A stretch of DNA of 64,000 bases from Pseudaquabacterium terrae (GCF_013266755.1 NZ_JABRWJ010000009.1:310001-374000); one strand, 5' to 3'. Shown: positions 35,024 through 45,092, counted from the stretch's first letter. Notes: a model not told the origin generated them from the sequence alone. Numbers and translations are program-made.

Positions 35024-37819
35024 TCAGTGGGCTTCGTCCCAGTTCGCGCCGACGCCCACTTCGGCCAATAGCGGCACGCTCAAGTCCGCGACGCCGGCCA
35101 TCAGCCTCGGCACCTCGGCGCGCACCCATTCCAGCTCGCCCTCGGGCACCTCGAACACCAGCTCGTCGTGCACCTGCATGACCATCGCGGTCTGCTTGGC
35201 GCCCGCATCGAGCGCGCCCTGCACGGCGAGCATCGCCAGCTTGATCAGGTCGGCCGCGGTGCCCTGCATCGGCGCGTTGATCGCCTGGCGTTCGGCACCG
35301 GCGCGGCGCGGGCCGTTGCCGCCGCGGATCTCCGGCAGCTCGATGCGGCGGCCGAACAGGGTCTCGACATAGCCGAGCTGCGCGGCCGAGCGCTTGGTCT
35401 CGTCCATGTACTGCTTGACGCCGGCGAAGCGCGCGAAATAACGCTCGATGTACGCGCGTGCGGCCTTCTGCTCGATGCCCAGCGCTTGCGCCAGGCCGAA
35501 CGCGCCCATGCCGTAGATCAGCCCGAAGTTGATCGTCTTGGCGTAACGCCGCTGCTCGCCAGTGACGTCTTCCGGCGCGACGTTGAAGACCTCCGACGCG
35601 GTCGCGCGGTGCACGTCCATGCCCTCGGAGAAGGCGCGCGTCAGGCCCGGGTCGCCGGAGATGTGGGCCATGATGCGCAGCTCGATCTGCGAGTAGTCGG
35701 CCGAGACGATCACGTGCCCCGGCGGCGCGACGAAGGCCTCGCGCACGCGCCGGCCCTCGGGCGTGCGGATGGGGATGTTCTGCAGGTTCGGGTCGTTGCT
35801 CGACAGCCGGCCAGTCACCGCGACCGCCTGCGCATAGGTGGTGTGCACGCGGCCGGTGCGCGCATTGACCATCAGCGGCAGCTTGTCGGTGTAGGTGCCC
35901 TTGAGCTTCGACAACCCGCGGTGCTCGAGGATCTTGGCCGGCAGCGGGTAGTCGGCGGCCAGCTCCTGCAGCACGTCTTCGTCGGTCGACGGCGCGCCCG
36001 AGGCGGTCTTCTTGCGCACCGGCAGGCCGAGGCGGTTGAACAGCACCTCGCCGATCTGCTTGGGCGAGCCGAGGTTGAACGGCCCGCCGGCGACCTCGTA
36101 AGCCTGCTGCTCGAGCTGCAGCATGCGCTCGGCGAGCTCGCGGCTCTGGCGCCCCAGCAGCGCACCATCGACCAGCACGCCGTGGCGTTCGATGCGCGCC
36201 AGCAGCGCGGACACCGGCAGCTCGATGTCCTCGTAGACGCGCCGGAAGCCGGGGTTGGCCGCGATGCGCGGGTACAGCACCTGGTGCACCTGCAAGGTCA
36301 TCTCGCTGTCCTCGCCGCTGTACTCGGTGGCGCGCTCGATGTCGACCTGCGAGAACGGGATCTGGTTCGCACCCTTGCCGCAGACATCCTCGTAGCTCAG
36401 GCCCTTGCGGCCGAGGTGGCGCTCGGCCAGCTTGTCCAGGCCGTGCAGCAGGTGGGCCTCGAAGACGTAACTCTCGAGCAGCGTGTCGTGGCGCCAGCCG
36501 CGCAGCGTGATGCCGTGGTTCGCGAGCACGTGGCTGTCGTACTTGGTGTTCTGGCCGACCTTGCCCGCCGCCGCATCCTCGAGCCAGGGTTTCAGCGCCG
36601 CCAGCACCGCGTCGATCGGCAGCTGGTCGGCCGCGCCGGGATGGTTGTGCGCCAGCGGCACGTAGGCCGCTTCGCCCGGCGTGACGGCGAAGGACAGGCC
36701 GACGATGCGCGCCGCCATCGGATCGAGCGAATCGGTCTCGGTGTCCAGCGCGGCCAGCTCGGCGCCGCGCAGCACGCTGATCCAGTGCTCGAGCCGCGGC
36801 ATCGTCAGCACGGTCTCGTAGTGGCGCTTCAGCCCGGCGCCGAGGTCGGGCGGCGCCACTGGCGCCGCCGGCGGCGCGCTGTCGAAGCGCGCGACGGTTG
36901 CCTTCGCGGCTTCAGCCGACCCGCGGCCGAGCGCGCTCTCGAGCTCGCGCCGCCAGGCCTTGAAGCCGTAGCGCTCGAAGAAATCGAGCAGCGCCTCGCG
37001 GTTCACCTCGCGCAGCGACAGGTTCTCGATCGCCGGCCAGCCGGCGATGTGGTTCGCAAGCTCGCAGTCGGTGACCACGGTGACCAGGCGCTTGCCCTGC
37101 GGCAGCCAGTCGAGCGCCTTGCGCAGGTTCTCGCCGGCGACGCCCTTGATGCTGTCGGCCGCGGCCATCACGCCGGCCAGCGAGCCGTGCTCGGCGATCC
37201 ACTTCGCCGCCGTCTTCGGCCCGACCTTGTCGACGCCCGGAATGTTGTCCACCGCGTCGCCGATCAGCGTCAGGTAGTCGACGATGCGGTCCGGGGGCAC
37301 GCCGAACTTCGCCTTCACGCCCTCGACATCGAGGCGCTCGTTGCTCATCGTGTTGATCAGCGTGATCCGGTCGGTGACCAGCTGCGCGAGGTCCTTGTCG
37401 CCGGTCGAGATCAGCACCTTGTGGCCCTGGCTGGCGCCGACGCAGGCCAACGTGCCGATCGCATCGTCGGCCTCGATGCCGGGCACCTCGAGCACCGGCC
37501 AGCCGAGCAGCTTGACCGCCTCGTGGATCGGCGCGATCTGCAGCCGCAGGTCGTCGGGCATCGGCGAGCGGTTGGCCTTGTACTGGTCGTACCAGTCGTC
37601 GCGGAAGGTCGGGCCGGGCGCGTCGAACACGCACACGGCATGGCCGGCGCCGACGTCCTCGCGCAGCTTCTTCAGCATCGCGATGAAGCCGTGGATCGCC
37701 CCGGTCGGAAAGCCGTCGGGGCTGCGCAGATCGGGCAGCGCGTGGTAGGCGCGGTACAGGTAGCTGGAGCCGTCGACGAGCAGCAGCGTCGGCTCGGTGG
37801 CAGTCGGGGAATCACTCAT
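35024..37819 (-). CDS. polA: DNA polymerase I
   Basis: 931 aa, full three-domain enzyme. The 5'-3' exonuclease is residues ~1-300 (LLVDGSSYLYRAYHA, DNIPGVDKVGPKTAAKW). The 3'-5' proofreading domain is intact: LDTETDSLD (DxE), GQNTKYDSH and YSGEDSEM. Polymerase motifs A (SADYSQIELRIMAH), B (RRYAKTINFGLIYGMGAFG) and C (MQVHDELVFE) are present. Start 37819 (MSDSPTATEP) is preferred to an upstream frame to 37945. Used in Okazaki fragment processing and repair. Confidence 0.97.
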   Translation of the reverse strand: MSDSPTATEPTLLLVDGSSYLYRAYHALPDLRSPDGFPTGAIHGFIAMLKKLREDVGAGHAVCVFDAPGPTFRDDWYDQYKANRSPMPDDLRLQIAPIHEAVKLLGWPVLEVPGIEADDAIGTLACVGASQGHKVLISTGDKDLAQLVTDRITLINTMSNERLDVEGVKAKFGVPPDRIVDYLTLIGDAVDNIPGVDKVGPKTAAKWIAEHGSLAGVMAAADSIKGVAGENLRKALDWLPQGKRLVTVVTDCELANHIAGWPAIENLSLREVNREALLDFFERYGFKAWRRELESALGRGSAEAAKATVARFDSAPPAAPVAPPDLGAGLKRHYETVLTMPRLEHWISVLRGAELAALDTETDSLDPMAARIVGLSFAVTPGEAAYVPLAHNHPGAADQLPIDAVLAALKPWLEDAAAGKVGQNTKYDSHVLANHGITLRGWRHDTLLESYVFEAHLLHGLDKLAERHLGRKGLSYEDVCGKGANQIPFSQVDIERATEYSGEDSEMTLQVHQVLYPRIAANPGFRRVYEDIELPVSALLARIERHGVLVDGALLGRQSRELAERMLQLEQQAYEVAGGPFNLGSPKQIGEVLFNRLGLPVRKKTASGAPSTDEDVLQELAADYPLPAKILEHRGLSKLKGTYTDKLPLMVNARTGRVHTTYAQAVAVTGRLSSNDPNLQNIPIRTPEGRRVREAFVAPPGHVIVSADYSQIELRIMAHISGDPGLTRAFSEGMDVHRATASEVFNVAPEDVTGEQRRYAKTINFGLIYGMGAFGLAQALGIEQKAARAYIERYFARFAGVKQYMDETKRSAAQLGYVETLFGRRIELPEIRGGNGPRRAGAERQAINAPMQGTAADLIKLAMLAVQGALDAGAKQTAMVMQVHDELVFEVPEGELEWVRAEVPRLMAGVADLSVPLLAEVGVGANWDEAH

Positions 37820-37963
37820 GCGGGCGATTGTGCGTCGGCCCTCGGCGGTCCCCCGGCGGCGCTGCGCGGCACTGCGATGCGCCCGGCGCAGGCCCCTGCG
37901 TAGAATCCCGCGGATGTTCCGGCGCCCCCACCCGCGTTCCGTCACGCAACCCTAGAGATTTCC

Positions 37964-38932
37964 ATGGCGGTATTCACGCAGGTCGGCCGCGAAGAAGCGG
38001 CCGCGCTGGCCGCGCGCCTCGGCGCCGGCACGCTCCAGTCGATCGAAGGCATCGCCAGCGGCATCGAGAACTCGAACTTCTTCATCGACACCGACCAGGG
38101 CCGCTGGGTGCTGACGCTGTTCGAGCGGTTGTCGTTCGAGCAACTGCCCTACTACCTGCGCCTGATGCAGCACCTGGCGCGCCGCGGCCTGCCGGTGCCC
38201 GAGCCGCGCGCCGATGCCACGGGCGAGATCCTGCACCGCGTCGCCGGCAAGCCGGCGGCGCTGGTCAATGCGCTGCCGGGCGAGCACCAGCTCGCGCCCG
38301 ACCAGCACCACTGCGCGCAGCTCGGCCACCTGCTGGCGCGTTTGCACCTGGCCGTCGCCGATTTCCCGCTCGAGCAGCCGAACCTGCGTGGCCTGGCCTG
38401 GTGGCAGCAGACCACGCCGCTGCTGCTGCCGCACCTGGCCGAGCCGCAGCGCGCGCTGCTCGAAGAAGAGCTGATCTTCCAGCAGCAGCTGGCCGCGGCG
38501 CCGGCCTACCGCAGCCTGCCGCACGGCGCGGTGCATGCCGACCTGTTCCGCGACAACGTGCTGTTCGACGGCCTGCCCGGCCACGAGAAGCTGACCGGCG
38601 CCTACGACTTCTATTTCGCCGGCAGCGACAGCTTCGGCTACGACCTCGCGGTGTGCCTGAACGACTGGTGCATCGATGCCGACAGCGGCCGGCTCGACGA
38701 GCCGCGCGCGCTGGCGCTGATCGATGCCTACGAATTGGAGCGGCCATTGACGAGCGCCGAGCTGCGCCTGCTGCCCGGCCTGCTGCGCGCCGCCGCGCTG
38801 CGCTTCTGGCTCTCGCGGCTGGCCGACTGGCACCTGCCGCGCGAAGCCGCGCTGCTGAATCCGAAGGACCCGCAACACTTCGAGCGGGTCTTGCGCGAGC
38901 GCATCGTCGCGCCCTGGCACCCCCCCCGCTGA
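37964..38932 (+). CDS. thrB: homoserine kinase (ThrB, APH-like fold)
   Basis: 322 aa kinase of the aminoglycoside-phosphotransferase fold that phosphorylates homoserine for threonine synthesis in many proteobacteria. The N-terminal GIENSNFFI and the catalytic loop HGAVHADLFRDNVLFDG with the DFG-like GAYDFYFAGSD are diagnostic. It is not the GHMP-type ThrB. It is divergent from polA and followed six bases later by a membrane protein gene. Confidence 0.93.
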   Translation: MAVFTQVGREEAAALAARLGAGTLQSIEGIASGIENSNFFIDTDQGRWVLTLFERLSFEQLPYYLRLMQHLARRGLPVPEPRADATGEILHRVAGKPAALVNALPGEHQLAPDQHHCAQLGHLLARLHLAVADFPLEQPNLRGLAWWQQTTPLLLPHLAEPQRALLEEELIFQQQLAAAPAYRSLPHGAVHADLFRDNVLFDGLPGHEKLTGAYDFYFAGSDSFGYDLAVCLNDWCIDADSGRLDEPRALALIDAYELERPLTSAELRLLPGLLRAAALRFWLSRLADWHLPREAALLNPKDPQHFERVLRERIVAPWHPPR

Positions 38933-38938
38933 GCACGC

Positions 38939-39751
38939 ATGGGCCTCCGACTCCGCGTAGTCGCCCCGCCGCGCGGCAGCCACTGGCTGCGCAACGGGCT
39001 GACCACCTTCTTCCGCCAGCCGCTCGCCTTTTGCGTGCTGTTCCTCGGCTACCTGGTGGCTGCCAGCGTGATCGGCTGGGTGCCGTGGATCGGCTCGCTG
39101 CTGTCGGTGGCGACGGTGCCGCTGCTGTCGCTGGCCTTCATGCTGGCCACGCGCGACGCGCTCGCCGGCCAGCCGGTGCGGCTGCTGCACCTGTTCGCGC
39201 TGCGGCGCGAGCCGCCGAAGGCGCGGCGCGCGATGCTGCTGCTGTGCCTGGGCTTCGGCATCGCGGTGATGTTGTTCGTCGAGTTCGCCGTCTGGGCCGG
39301 CGGGACGGAGCTGATCGAGGCGATGAAGCCGCTGGCCAAGGCCGACCGCACGGCCCAGGACTTCATGGCCGTGCTGAACAACCCGGTCGTGACGCGCCTC
39401 GCGCACACCCTCAGCGCGCTGCTGGCATTGTTGTCGGTGCCGTTCTGGCATGCGCTCGCGCTGGTGCACTGGGGCGGCCAGTCGGCCGGCCAGGCGCTGT
39501 TCTCCAGCACGCTGGCGCTGTGGCGCAGCAAGGGCGCCTTCCTGGTCTACGGCCTCGGCTGGCTGGGCTGCGTGGTGGCCGCCAGCCTGTTCGGCGGCGT
39601 GCTCGTCGGGCTGCTGACGGCCGCGCTCGGCAACCCGGCGTTCGCGCTGGCCTTCGGCGCGATGGTCTTCGTGGCCCTGAGCGCGGCGTTCTACGTCTCG
39701 CTGTGGTTCATGTTCGACGACAGCTTCGAGCTCGACCCGCCGGCAGCGTAG
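38939..39751 (+). CDS. BPSS1780-family integral membrane protein
   Basis: 270 aa with about six hydrophobic helices (for example FCVLFLGYLVAASVIGWVPW, ATVPLLSLAFMLAT, FGIAVMLFVEFAVWAG). The N-terminal VVAPPRGSHWLRNGLTTFFRQPLAFC block is the hallmark of the BPSS1780 family of Burkholderiales membrane proteins, whose function is unknown. It starts six bases after thrB and is probably cotranscribed; thrB with this family is a recurring neighbour pair as far as I recall. Convergent with uvrD, ten bases apart. Confidence 0.85.
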   Translation: MGLRLRVVAPPRGSHWLRNGLTTFFRQPLAFCVLFLGYLVAASVIGWVPWIGSLLSVATVPLLSLAFMLATRDALAGQPVRLLHLFALRREPPKARRAMLLLCLGFGIAVMLFVEFAVWAGGTELIEAMKPLAKADRTAQDFMAVLNNPVVTRLAHTLSALLALLSVPFWHALALVHWGGQSAGQALFSSTLALWRSKGAFLVYGLGWLGCVVAASLFGGVLVGLLTAALGNPAFALAFGAMVFVALSAAFYVSLWFMFDDSFELDPPAA

Positions 39752-39760
39752 GCGCCGCCT

Positions 39761-42166
39761 TCAATCGACGGGCGTCAGCTTCGCGATGCCCAGTGCCAGC
39801 CACTTCGCGCCATGGCGGCCGAAGTTGACCTGCGCGCGTGCATCGCTGCCGCTGCCTTCGAGCGTCACGATCACGCCTTCGCCGAACTTGTTGTGGAAGA
39901 CGGTCTGCCCGATGCGCAAGCCATGTTCGGCTTCGCGCGCCTTCTGCAGCATCGGCGGCGGCGGTGGCGCCGCATAGGTCGGCCGGCCCTCGACACGGCC
40001 CATGCCGACCACCGAGCCGAGCCCCGAGCCGCGTGACCAGGCGCTCTGGTATTCGCGTGCATAACCCGAGCCGAAGCCCTGGTGCTTCGGCGTCAGCCAC
40101 TTCAGCGCGCCCTCGGGCAGCTCCTGGATGAAGCGGCTCTTGACGTTGTAGCGCGTCTGCCCGTGCAGCATCCGCGTCTGGCTGAAGCTCAGGTACAGGC
40201 GCTGGCGCGCACGCGTGATCGCGACGTACATCAGCCGGCGCTCCTCCTCCAGCCCGTCGCCGTCGGACAGCGAGTTCTCGTGCGGGAACAGGCCTTCTTC
40301 GAGCCCGGTGATGAAGACGCAATCGAACTCCAGCCCCTTGGCCGAATGCACGGTCATCAGCTGCAGCGCGTCCTGCCCGGCCTGCGCCTGGTTGTCGCCG
40401 GCTTCGAGCGCGGCATGCGTCAGGAACGCGGCCAGCGGCGACTGGATCTCGCCGGTCTCGGCATCCGGCGCCGGAATGTCCGCCGCTGCGCCCACCGGGC
40501 TGCCGGCGATCGCACCGGGCGAGGTCTCGTCGACCGGCAGCGCGACCGCATCCTTGCCGAAGCCTTCCTGCGTGACGAAGGACTCCGCGGCATTGACCAG
40601 CTCTTCCAGGTTCTCGATGCGCTCGGCGCCTTCCTTCTCGGTGCGGTAGAAGTCGACCAGCCCCGACGCGGCGAGCACCTGGCCGATGATCTCGCGCAGG
40701 GTCAGGCCGCGGGTGCGTTCACGCAGGCCGTCGATCAGCGCGTTGAAGGCGGCCAGGTTGTTGCCGCCCTTGCCGGCAACCGCACCGACGCTCTGGTACA
40801 GACTTTGCGTGCCGACCTTCGCCGCGTCCTGCAGCAGCTCGATGGTGCGCGCGCCGATGCCGCGCGCCGGGAAGTTGACGACGCGCAGGTACGAGGTGTC
40901 GTCGTGCGGGTTCTCGATCAGCCGGAGGTAGGCCAGCGCGTGCTTGACTTCGGCGCGCTCGAAGAAGCGCAGGCCGCCGTACACGCGGTACGGGATGCCG
41001 GCATTGAACAGCGCACTCTCAAGCACCCGGCTTTGCGCATTGCTGCGGTAGAGCAACGCAATCTCGCTGCGCGCCACGCCACTGCGGTGCAGGGCCTGCG
41101 CTTCATCGAGCAGCCACTGGGCCTCGGCATAGTCGCTCGGATGTTCACCGATGCGCACCAGCTCACCCGGCCCCGCCTCGGTGCGCAGGTTCTTGCCCAG
41201 CCGATGCGCGTTGTGCGCGATCAAGGCATTCGCGCTGTCGAGGATGTTGCCGAACGAGCGGTAGTTGCGCTCGAGCTTGATCACCTGCCTGACGTGGTAT
41301 TCGCGCTCGAAGTCGGCCATGTTGCCGACCTGCGCACCGCGGAAGGCGTAGATGCTCTGGTCATCGTCGCCGACCGCGAACACGCCCTGCGGGCCGGCAC
41401 CGTCCGGCGCCTGCGGCGGCGCGAACACTTTCAGCCAACGGTACTGCAGCCGGTTGGTGTCCTGGAACTCGTCGACCAGCACGTGGCGGAAGCGCCGCTG
41501 GTAGTGCTCGCGCAGGCTGGCGTTGTCGCGCATCAGCTCGTAGGTGCGCAGCATCAGCTCGGCGAAGTCGACCACGCCTTCGCGCTGGCACTGCGCCTCG
41601 TAGGCCTCGTAGATCTCGATCATCTTGCGCGTCTGCGGATCCCGCGCCTCCACGTCCTTCGGACGTTGGCCGTCTTCCTTCGAACCTGCGATGAACCAGG
41701 TCACCTGCTTCGGCACGAAACGCTGCTCGTCCAGGCCCATCGCCTTGATCACGCGCTTGACCGCCGACAGCTGGTCGCCCGAATCGAGGATCTGGAACGA
41801 CTGCGGCAGGCCGGCGAGCTTCCAGTGCGCGCGCAGGAAACGGTTGCACAGGCCGTGGAAGGTGCCGATCCACATGCCGCGCACAGCGATCGGCAGCATG
41901 GCGGACAGGCGCGTCAGCATCTCCTTCGCCGCCTTGTTGGTGAAGGTCACCGCCAGCAGCCCGCCCGGCGAGACCTGGCCCGTCGACAAGAGCCACGCGA
42001 TGCGCGTCGTCAGCACCCGCGTCTTGCCGGATCCTGCGCCGGCCAGGATCAGCGACGGCTCCGGACCCAGCGTCACCGCCGCGTACTGCTCGGGGTTCAG
42101 GTTGCGCAGCAGCGTCCCGGTGCCGGGAAGGTCGACGAGCGCGCGGTCAGAATGCTGGTCATGCAT
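39761..42166 (-). CDS. uvrD: UvrD/PcrA-type DNA helicase
   Basis: 801 aa superfamily 1A helicase. Walker A AGAGSGKTRVL, motif Ia FTNKAAKEM, motif II LVDEFQDTN, motif III VGDDDQSIYAFRGA, and motifs V/VI (TVHSAKGLEFD, YVAITRARQRLYL) are all there. The C-terminal Tudor-like RNA-polymerase-binding segment (VFHNKFGEGVIVTLEG) is also present, as in UvrD/PcrA. It is about 80 residues longer than E. coli UvrD because of an insertion around residues 520-570. The start codon abuts that of the divergent secreted protein. Confidence 0.95.
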   Translation of the reverse strand: MHDQHSDRALVDLPGTGTLLRNLNPEQYAAVTLGPEPSLILAGAGSGKTRVLTTRIAWLLSTGQVSPGGLLAVTFTNKAAKEMLTRLSAMLPIAVRGMWIGTFHGLCNRFLRAHWKLAGLPQSFQILDSGDQLSAVKRVIKAMGLDEQRFVPKQVTWFIAGSKEDGQRPKDVEARDPQTRKMIEIYEAYEAQCQREGVVDFAELMLRTYELMRDNASLREHYQRRFRHVLVDEFQDTNRLQYRWLKVFAPPQAPDGAGPQGVFAVGDDDQSIYAFRGAQVGNMADFEREYHVRQVIKLERNYRSFGNILDSANALIAHNAHRLGKNLRTEAGPGELVRIGEHPSDYAEAQWLLDEAQALHRSGVARSEIALLYRSNAQSRVLESALFNAGIPYRVYGGLRFFERAEVKHALAYLRLIENPHDDTSYLRVVNFPARGIGARTIELLQDAAKVGTQSLYQSVGAVAGKGGNNLAAFNALIDGLRERTRGLTLREIIGQVLAASGLVDFYRTEKEGAERIENLEELVNAAESFVTQEGFGKDAVALPVDETSPGAIAGSPVGAAADIPAPDAETGEIQSPLAAFLTHAALEAGDNQAQAGQDALQLMTVHSAKGLEFDCVFITGLEEGLFPHENSLSDGDGLEEERRLMYVAITRARQRLYLSFSQTRMLHGQTRYNVKSRFIQELPEGALKWLTPKHQGFGSGYAREYQSAWSRGSGLGSVVGMGRVEGRPTYAAPPPPPMLQKAREAEHGLRIGQTVFHNKFGEGVIVTLEGSGSDARAQVNFGRHGAKWLALGIAKLTPVD

Positions 42167-42820
42167 CCATGGATTTTAGGAGCCGGGCTTTGTCTGCTCG
42201 GCGCCACCGCCCAGGCCGCGGCGAGCGACTGCCCACGCGCCGGCGCCCCCGTCACCGAACGTTTCATCTCCGCCGACTGCGCCGATTGCTGGGCCGCGGC
42301 CGGCAGCGCCGCCGCGCCGGCCGCCGGCTGGCTGTTCGACTGGATCACGCCGACGCCGGCCGGCAGCGAGGCGGCGCTGGCCACCGCCGCGCCGCCGGAG
42401 GCACAGGAGCGCGCCCTGCGCGCCGGTGGCCCCTCGCCGGTGGCCGCGCAGATGCTGACGCTGCGCAGCGCGCTGCCCTCCGCGGTGCCGAAGCTGCGCG
42501 TGCTGTCCGGCCCGGCCTGGAACGGCTACTTCGGATTGCAGCTCGAGCTCAGCGGCCGCGTGCCGCCCGGCAGCAGCGGCTGGCTGGCACTGGTCGAGCT
42601 GCTGCCCGCCGGCAGCGAAGGCTCCGCGATCGAGCGTCAGCTGGTTCGCCAGGTGGCCGGGCCGCTGCCGCTGGACAGCGCGAAGCGGCCGCTCTCGCAC
42701 CTGCGCGCGCTGCGCTGGCCGGAGAGCGCGCAGCCCACGCGGCTGCAGGCGCGCGGCTGGATCGAAGCGCCCGACGGCCGGCTGCTGGCGATCGCCAGCG
42801 ACCGCTGCCCGTCGCGTTGA
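42161..42820 (+). CDS. secreted hypothetical protein
   Basis: 219 aa with signal peptide (MHPWILGAGLCLLGATAQAAA). After the cleavage site comes CPRAGAPVTERFISADCADCWA, giving three Cys close together in a thioredoxin-like CxxC context (DCADC), and a last Cys near the C-terminus. The remainder is beta-rich (FGLQLELSG, GWLALVELLP). I know it only as a conserved unknown in related Burkholderiales. The ATG at 42161 touches the uvrD ATG on the other strand (ATGCAT), an unusually tight divergent pair. Confidence 0.75.
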   Translation: MHPWILGAGLCLLGATAQAAASDCPRAGAPVTERFISADCADCWAAAGSAAAPAAGWLFDWITPTPAGSEAALATAAPPEAQERALRAGGPSPVAAQMLTLRSALPSAVPKLRVLSGPAWNGYFGLQLELSGRVPPGSSGWLALVELLPAGSEGSAIERQLVRQVAGPLPLDSAKRPLSHLRALRWPESAQPTRLQARGWIEAPDGRLLAIASDRCPSR

Positions 42821-42840
42821 GCGCGCGCGGGCTGACCACG

Positions 42841-43911
42841 ATGCGCTGGCTGCCCGCCCTGCTGCGACGCCCGCCGAGCCTCGCGCTCGCGCTGCAAGGC
42901 GGCGGCGCGCACGGCGCCTTCACCTGGGGCGTGCTCGATGCGCTGCTCGAACGTTTCGACGAGCATCCGATCGAGGCGATCAGCGGCACCAGCGCCGGTG
43001 CAATGAACGCGGTGGTGCTGGCGCACGGCCTGCTCGACGGCGGTGCGGAGGGCGCACGCGCCGCGCTGGCGCGCTTCTGGCACGCCGTCGGCACGCAGCT
43101 GCCCTTCGAATGGCTGACGCAGGGCGGCGGCAGCGAGACGGCGCTGACGCCCGCCGCGCGCTGGTGGCTGCAATGGTCGCGCCTGCGCTCGCCCTATCAG
43201 CGCCTGACGATCGAGCCCGATCCGCTGCGCAGCCTGCTCGATGCGCAGGTCGATTTCGAGCGCCTGCGCCGGTCGCCGGGGCCGCAGTTGCACATCGCCG
43301 CGACCCATGCACAGAGCGGCCGGCTGCGGCTCTTCCGCCGCAGCGAGTTGACGATCGACGGCGTGCTGGCCTCGGCCTGCCTGCCGATGCTGCAGCAGGC
43401 GGTGATGATCGACGGCGAGCCGTACTGGGACGGCGGCTACAGCGCGAACCCGGCCATCTTTCCGCTGCTCGGCGACGGCGCGGCGAGCGACCTGCTGATC
43501 GTGATGCTGAGCCCGTGGCAGCTGGGGCCGCTGCCGACGACGCCGGCCGAGATCCAGCAGCGAGCGATGGACATCGGCTTCAACGCCACCTTCCTGCGCG
43601 AGATGCAGGCGATCACGCGGGCGCGTGCCGCGGCGCGCCGGCACTGGTGGCGCAGCCGCACCGAGTCACGGCTGGCACGGCTGCGCTGGCACCTGATCGA
43701 CGGCCACGAGACGCTGGCCCCGCTGTCGCCCGACAGCCGGCTGATCGCGCACCGGCCCTTCCTCGAGCACCTGCGCGACGCCGGCCGCGCACGGGCGCTG
43801 GCCTGGCTGCTGCAGCACGGCCCGTCGGTTGGGCGGCACAGCAGTGCCGACCTGGGCGCCCTCTTCGGCCATCACGCACCCACCCCGCCCAGGGCCATGC
43901 CTGCCGCGTAG
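42841..43911 (+). CDS. patatin-like phospholipase family protein
   Basis: 356 aa. The oxyanion loop LALQGGGAHGAF, nucleophile ISGTSAGAMNAV (GxSxG) and the catalytic Asp in YWDGGYSANP define a Ser-Asp patatin hydrolase of the RssA/PA-type. No signal peptide; cytosolic or membrane-associated. The C-terminal 120 residues (after the core) are Arg/Ala-rich and helical. It is probably cotranscribed with the secreted protein gene 20 bases upstream; an intrinsic terminator follows. Confidence 0.88.
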   Translation: MRWLPALLRRPPSLALALQGGGAHGAFTWGVLDALLERFDEHPIEAISGTSAGAMNAVVLAHGLLDGGAEGARAALARFWHAVGTQLPFEWLTQGGGSETALTPAARWWLQWSRLRSPYQRLTIEPDPLRSLLDAQVDFERLRRSPGPQLHIAATHAQSGRLRLFRRSELTIDGVLASACLPMLQQAVMIDGEPYWDGGYSANPAIFPLLGDGAASDLLIVMLSPWQLGPLPTTPAEIQQRAMDIGFNATFLREMQAITRARAAARRHWWRSRTESRLARLRWHLIDGHETLAPLSPDSRLIAHRPFLEHLRDAGRARALAWLLQHGPSVGRHSSADLGALFGHHAPTPPRAMPAA

Positions 43912-43920
43912 AATCAGCCA

Positions 43921-43953
43921 CCGGGCCCAAATTCTGGCGCCCGGTTTTCTTTT
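43921..43953 (+). terminator. intrinsic terminator after the patatin gene
   Basis: CCGGGC plus inner CCA pair with TGG and GCCCGG across an AATTC loop (one bulged C), followed by TTTTCTTTT. It lies ten bases after the patatin stop and is the best rho-independent terminator in the window. Confidence 0.85.
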
Positions 43954-44068
43954 GTCCGCACCGCCCACGCCTGGCGGCCTTCGCGGACCGAACCGGGACG
44001 CCAGGTCAAGCGCTCGCAGCCCAACGCCGGCACTGCACCAACGCCGCGTCAACTGACGAGACCCGCGA

Positions 44069-45046
44069 ATGGAAATCTTCGACTACGACAACATCCTGCT
44101 GCTGCCGCGCAAATGCCGCGTCGACAGCCGCGCCGAGTGCGACACCTCGGTCGAATTCGGCGGCCGCCGCTTCAAGCTGCCGGTGGTGCCGGCCAACATG
44201 AAGACGGTGGTCGACGAATCGATCACCGAGTCGCTGGCCCGCGGCGGCCACTTCTACGTGATGCACCGCTTCGACCTCGACAACGTGGCCTATGCGAAGC
44301 AGATGCGCGACAAGGGCCTGTTCGTGTCGCTGAGCTCGGGCGTCAAGCCGGCGGACATCGCGGTGATCGACCGGCTGGCGGCCGAAGGGGTCGGCGCCGA
44401 CTACATCACGATCGACATCGCGCACGGCCATGCCGACAGCGTCAAGCGCACGATCGAGCACATCAAGGACAAGCTGCCGCGCACCTTCGTGATCGCCGGC
44501 AACGTCGGCACGCCCGAGGGCGTGATCGACCTCGAGAACTGGGGCGCCGACGCGACCAAGGTCGGCATCGGCCCGGGCAAGGTCTGCATCACGCGGCTGA
44601 AGACCGGCTTCGGCACCGGCGGATGGCAACTCTCCGCGCTGAAGTGGTGCGCACGTGTCGCGACCAAGCCGATCATTGCCGACGGCGGCATCCGCCACCA
44701 CGGCGACATCGCCAAGAGCGTGCGCTTCGGCGCCGCGATGGTGATGGTCGGCTCGCTGTTCGCCGGCCACGAGGAATCGCCCGGGCAGACGGTCGAGGTC
44801 GACGGCAAGCTGTTCAAGGAGTACTACGGCTCGGCCAGCGACTTCAACAAGGGCGAGTACAAGCACGTCGAAGGCAAGCGCATCCTGGAACCCGTCAAGG
44901 GCCGCCTCGACGACACGCTGCGCGAGATGCGAGAGGACCTGCAGAGCTCCATCTCGTACGCCGGCGGCCGCACGCTGGCCGACCTGCGCAAGGTCAACTA
45001 CGTGGTCCTGGGCGGCGAAAACGCGGGCGAGCACCTGTTCATGTGA
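44069..45046 (+). CDS. guaC: GMP reductase
   Basis: 325 aa IMPDH/GMPR-fold enzyme converting GMP to IMP with NADPH. The catalytic Cys is Cys173 in [25 protein letters not shown] and [12 protein letters not shown] close the phosphate site, and the [12 protein letters not shown] tail flap is characteristic of GMPR rather than IMPDH. There are no CBS domains. Start MEIFDYDN is conserved. A strong stem (45058-45092) follows, possibly a terminator. Confidence 0.95.
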   Translation: MEIFDYDNILLLPRKCRVDSRAECDTSVEFGGRRFKLPVVPANMKTVVDESITESLARGGHFYVMHRFDLDNVAYAKQMRDKGLFVSLSSGVKPADIAVIDRLAAEGVGADYITIDIAHGHADSVKRTIEHIKDKLPRTFVIAGNVGTPEGVIDLENWGADATKVGIGPGKVCITRLKTGFGTGGWQLSALKWCARVATKPIIADGGIRHHGDIAKSVRFGAAMVMVGSLFAGHEESPGQTVEVDGKLFKEYYGSASDFNKGEYKHVEGKRILEPVKGRLDDTLREMREDLQSSISYAGGRTLADLRKVNYVVLGGENAGEHLFM

Positions 45047-45057
45047 CGGCGAAGCAA

Positions 45058-45092
45058 CAGGCGCGCGGCATGGTCATCATGCCCCGCGCCTG
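45058..45092 (+). terminator. long hairpin after guaC
   Basis: CAGGCGCG and GGCATG (45058-45072) pair with CATGCC and CGCGCCTG (45078-45092) with small bulges. It is very stable but has no T-tract, so it may stabilise the 3' end or help factor-dependent termination. Confidence 0.5.

Noticed and set aside
35168-37903. Very long open frame opposite polA (and similar antisense frames opposite uvrD, ppk, edd and the hybrid kinase)
   Set aside because: Low-complexity Arg/Ala/Gln/His-rich translations without domains, lying exactly opposite confidently identified genes; these are frames kept open by the high GC third positions.
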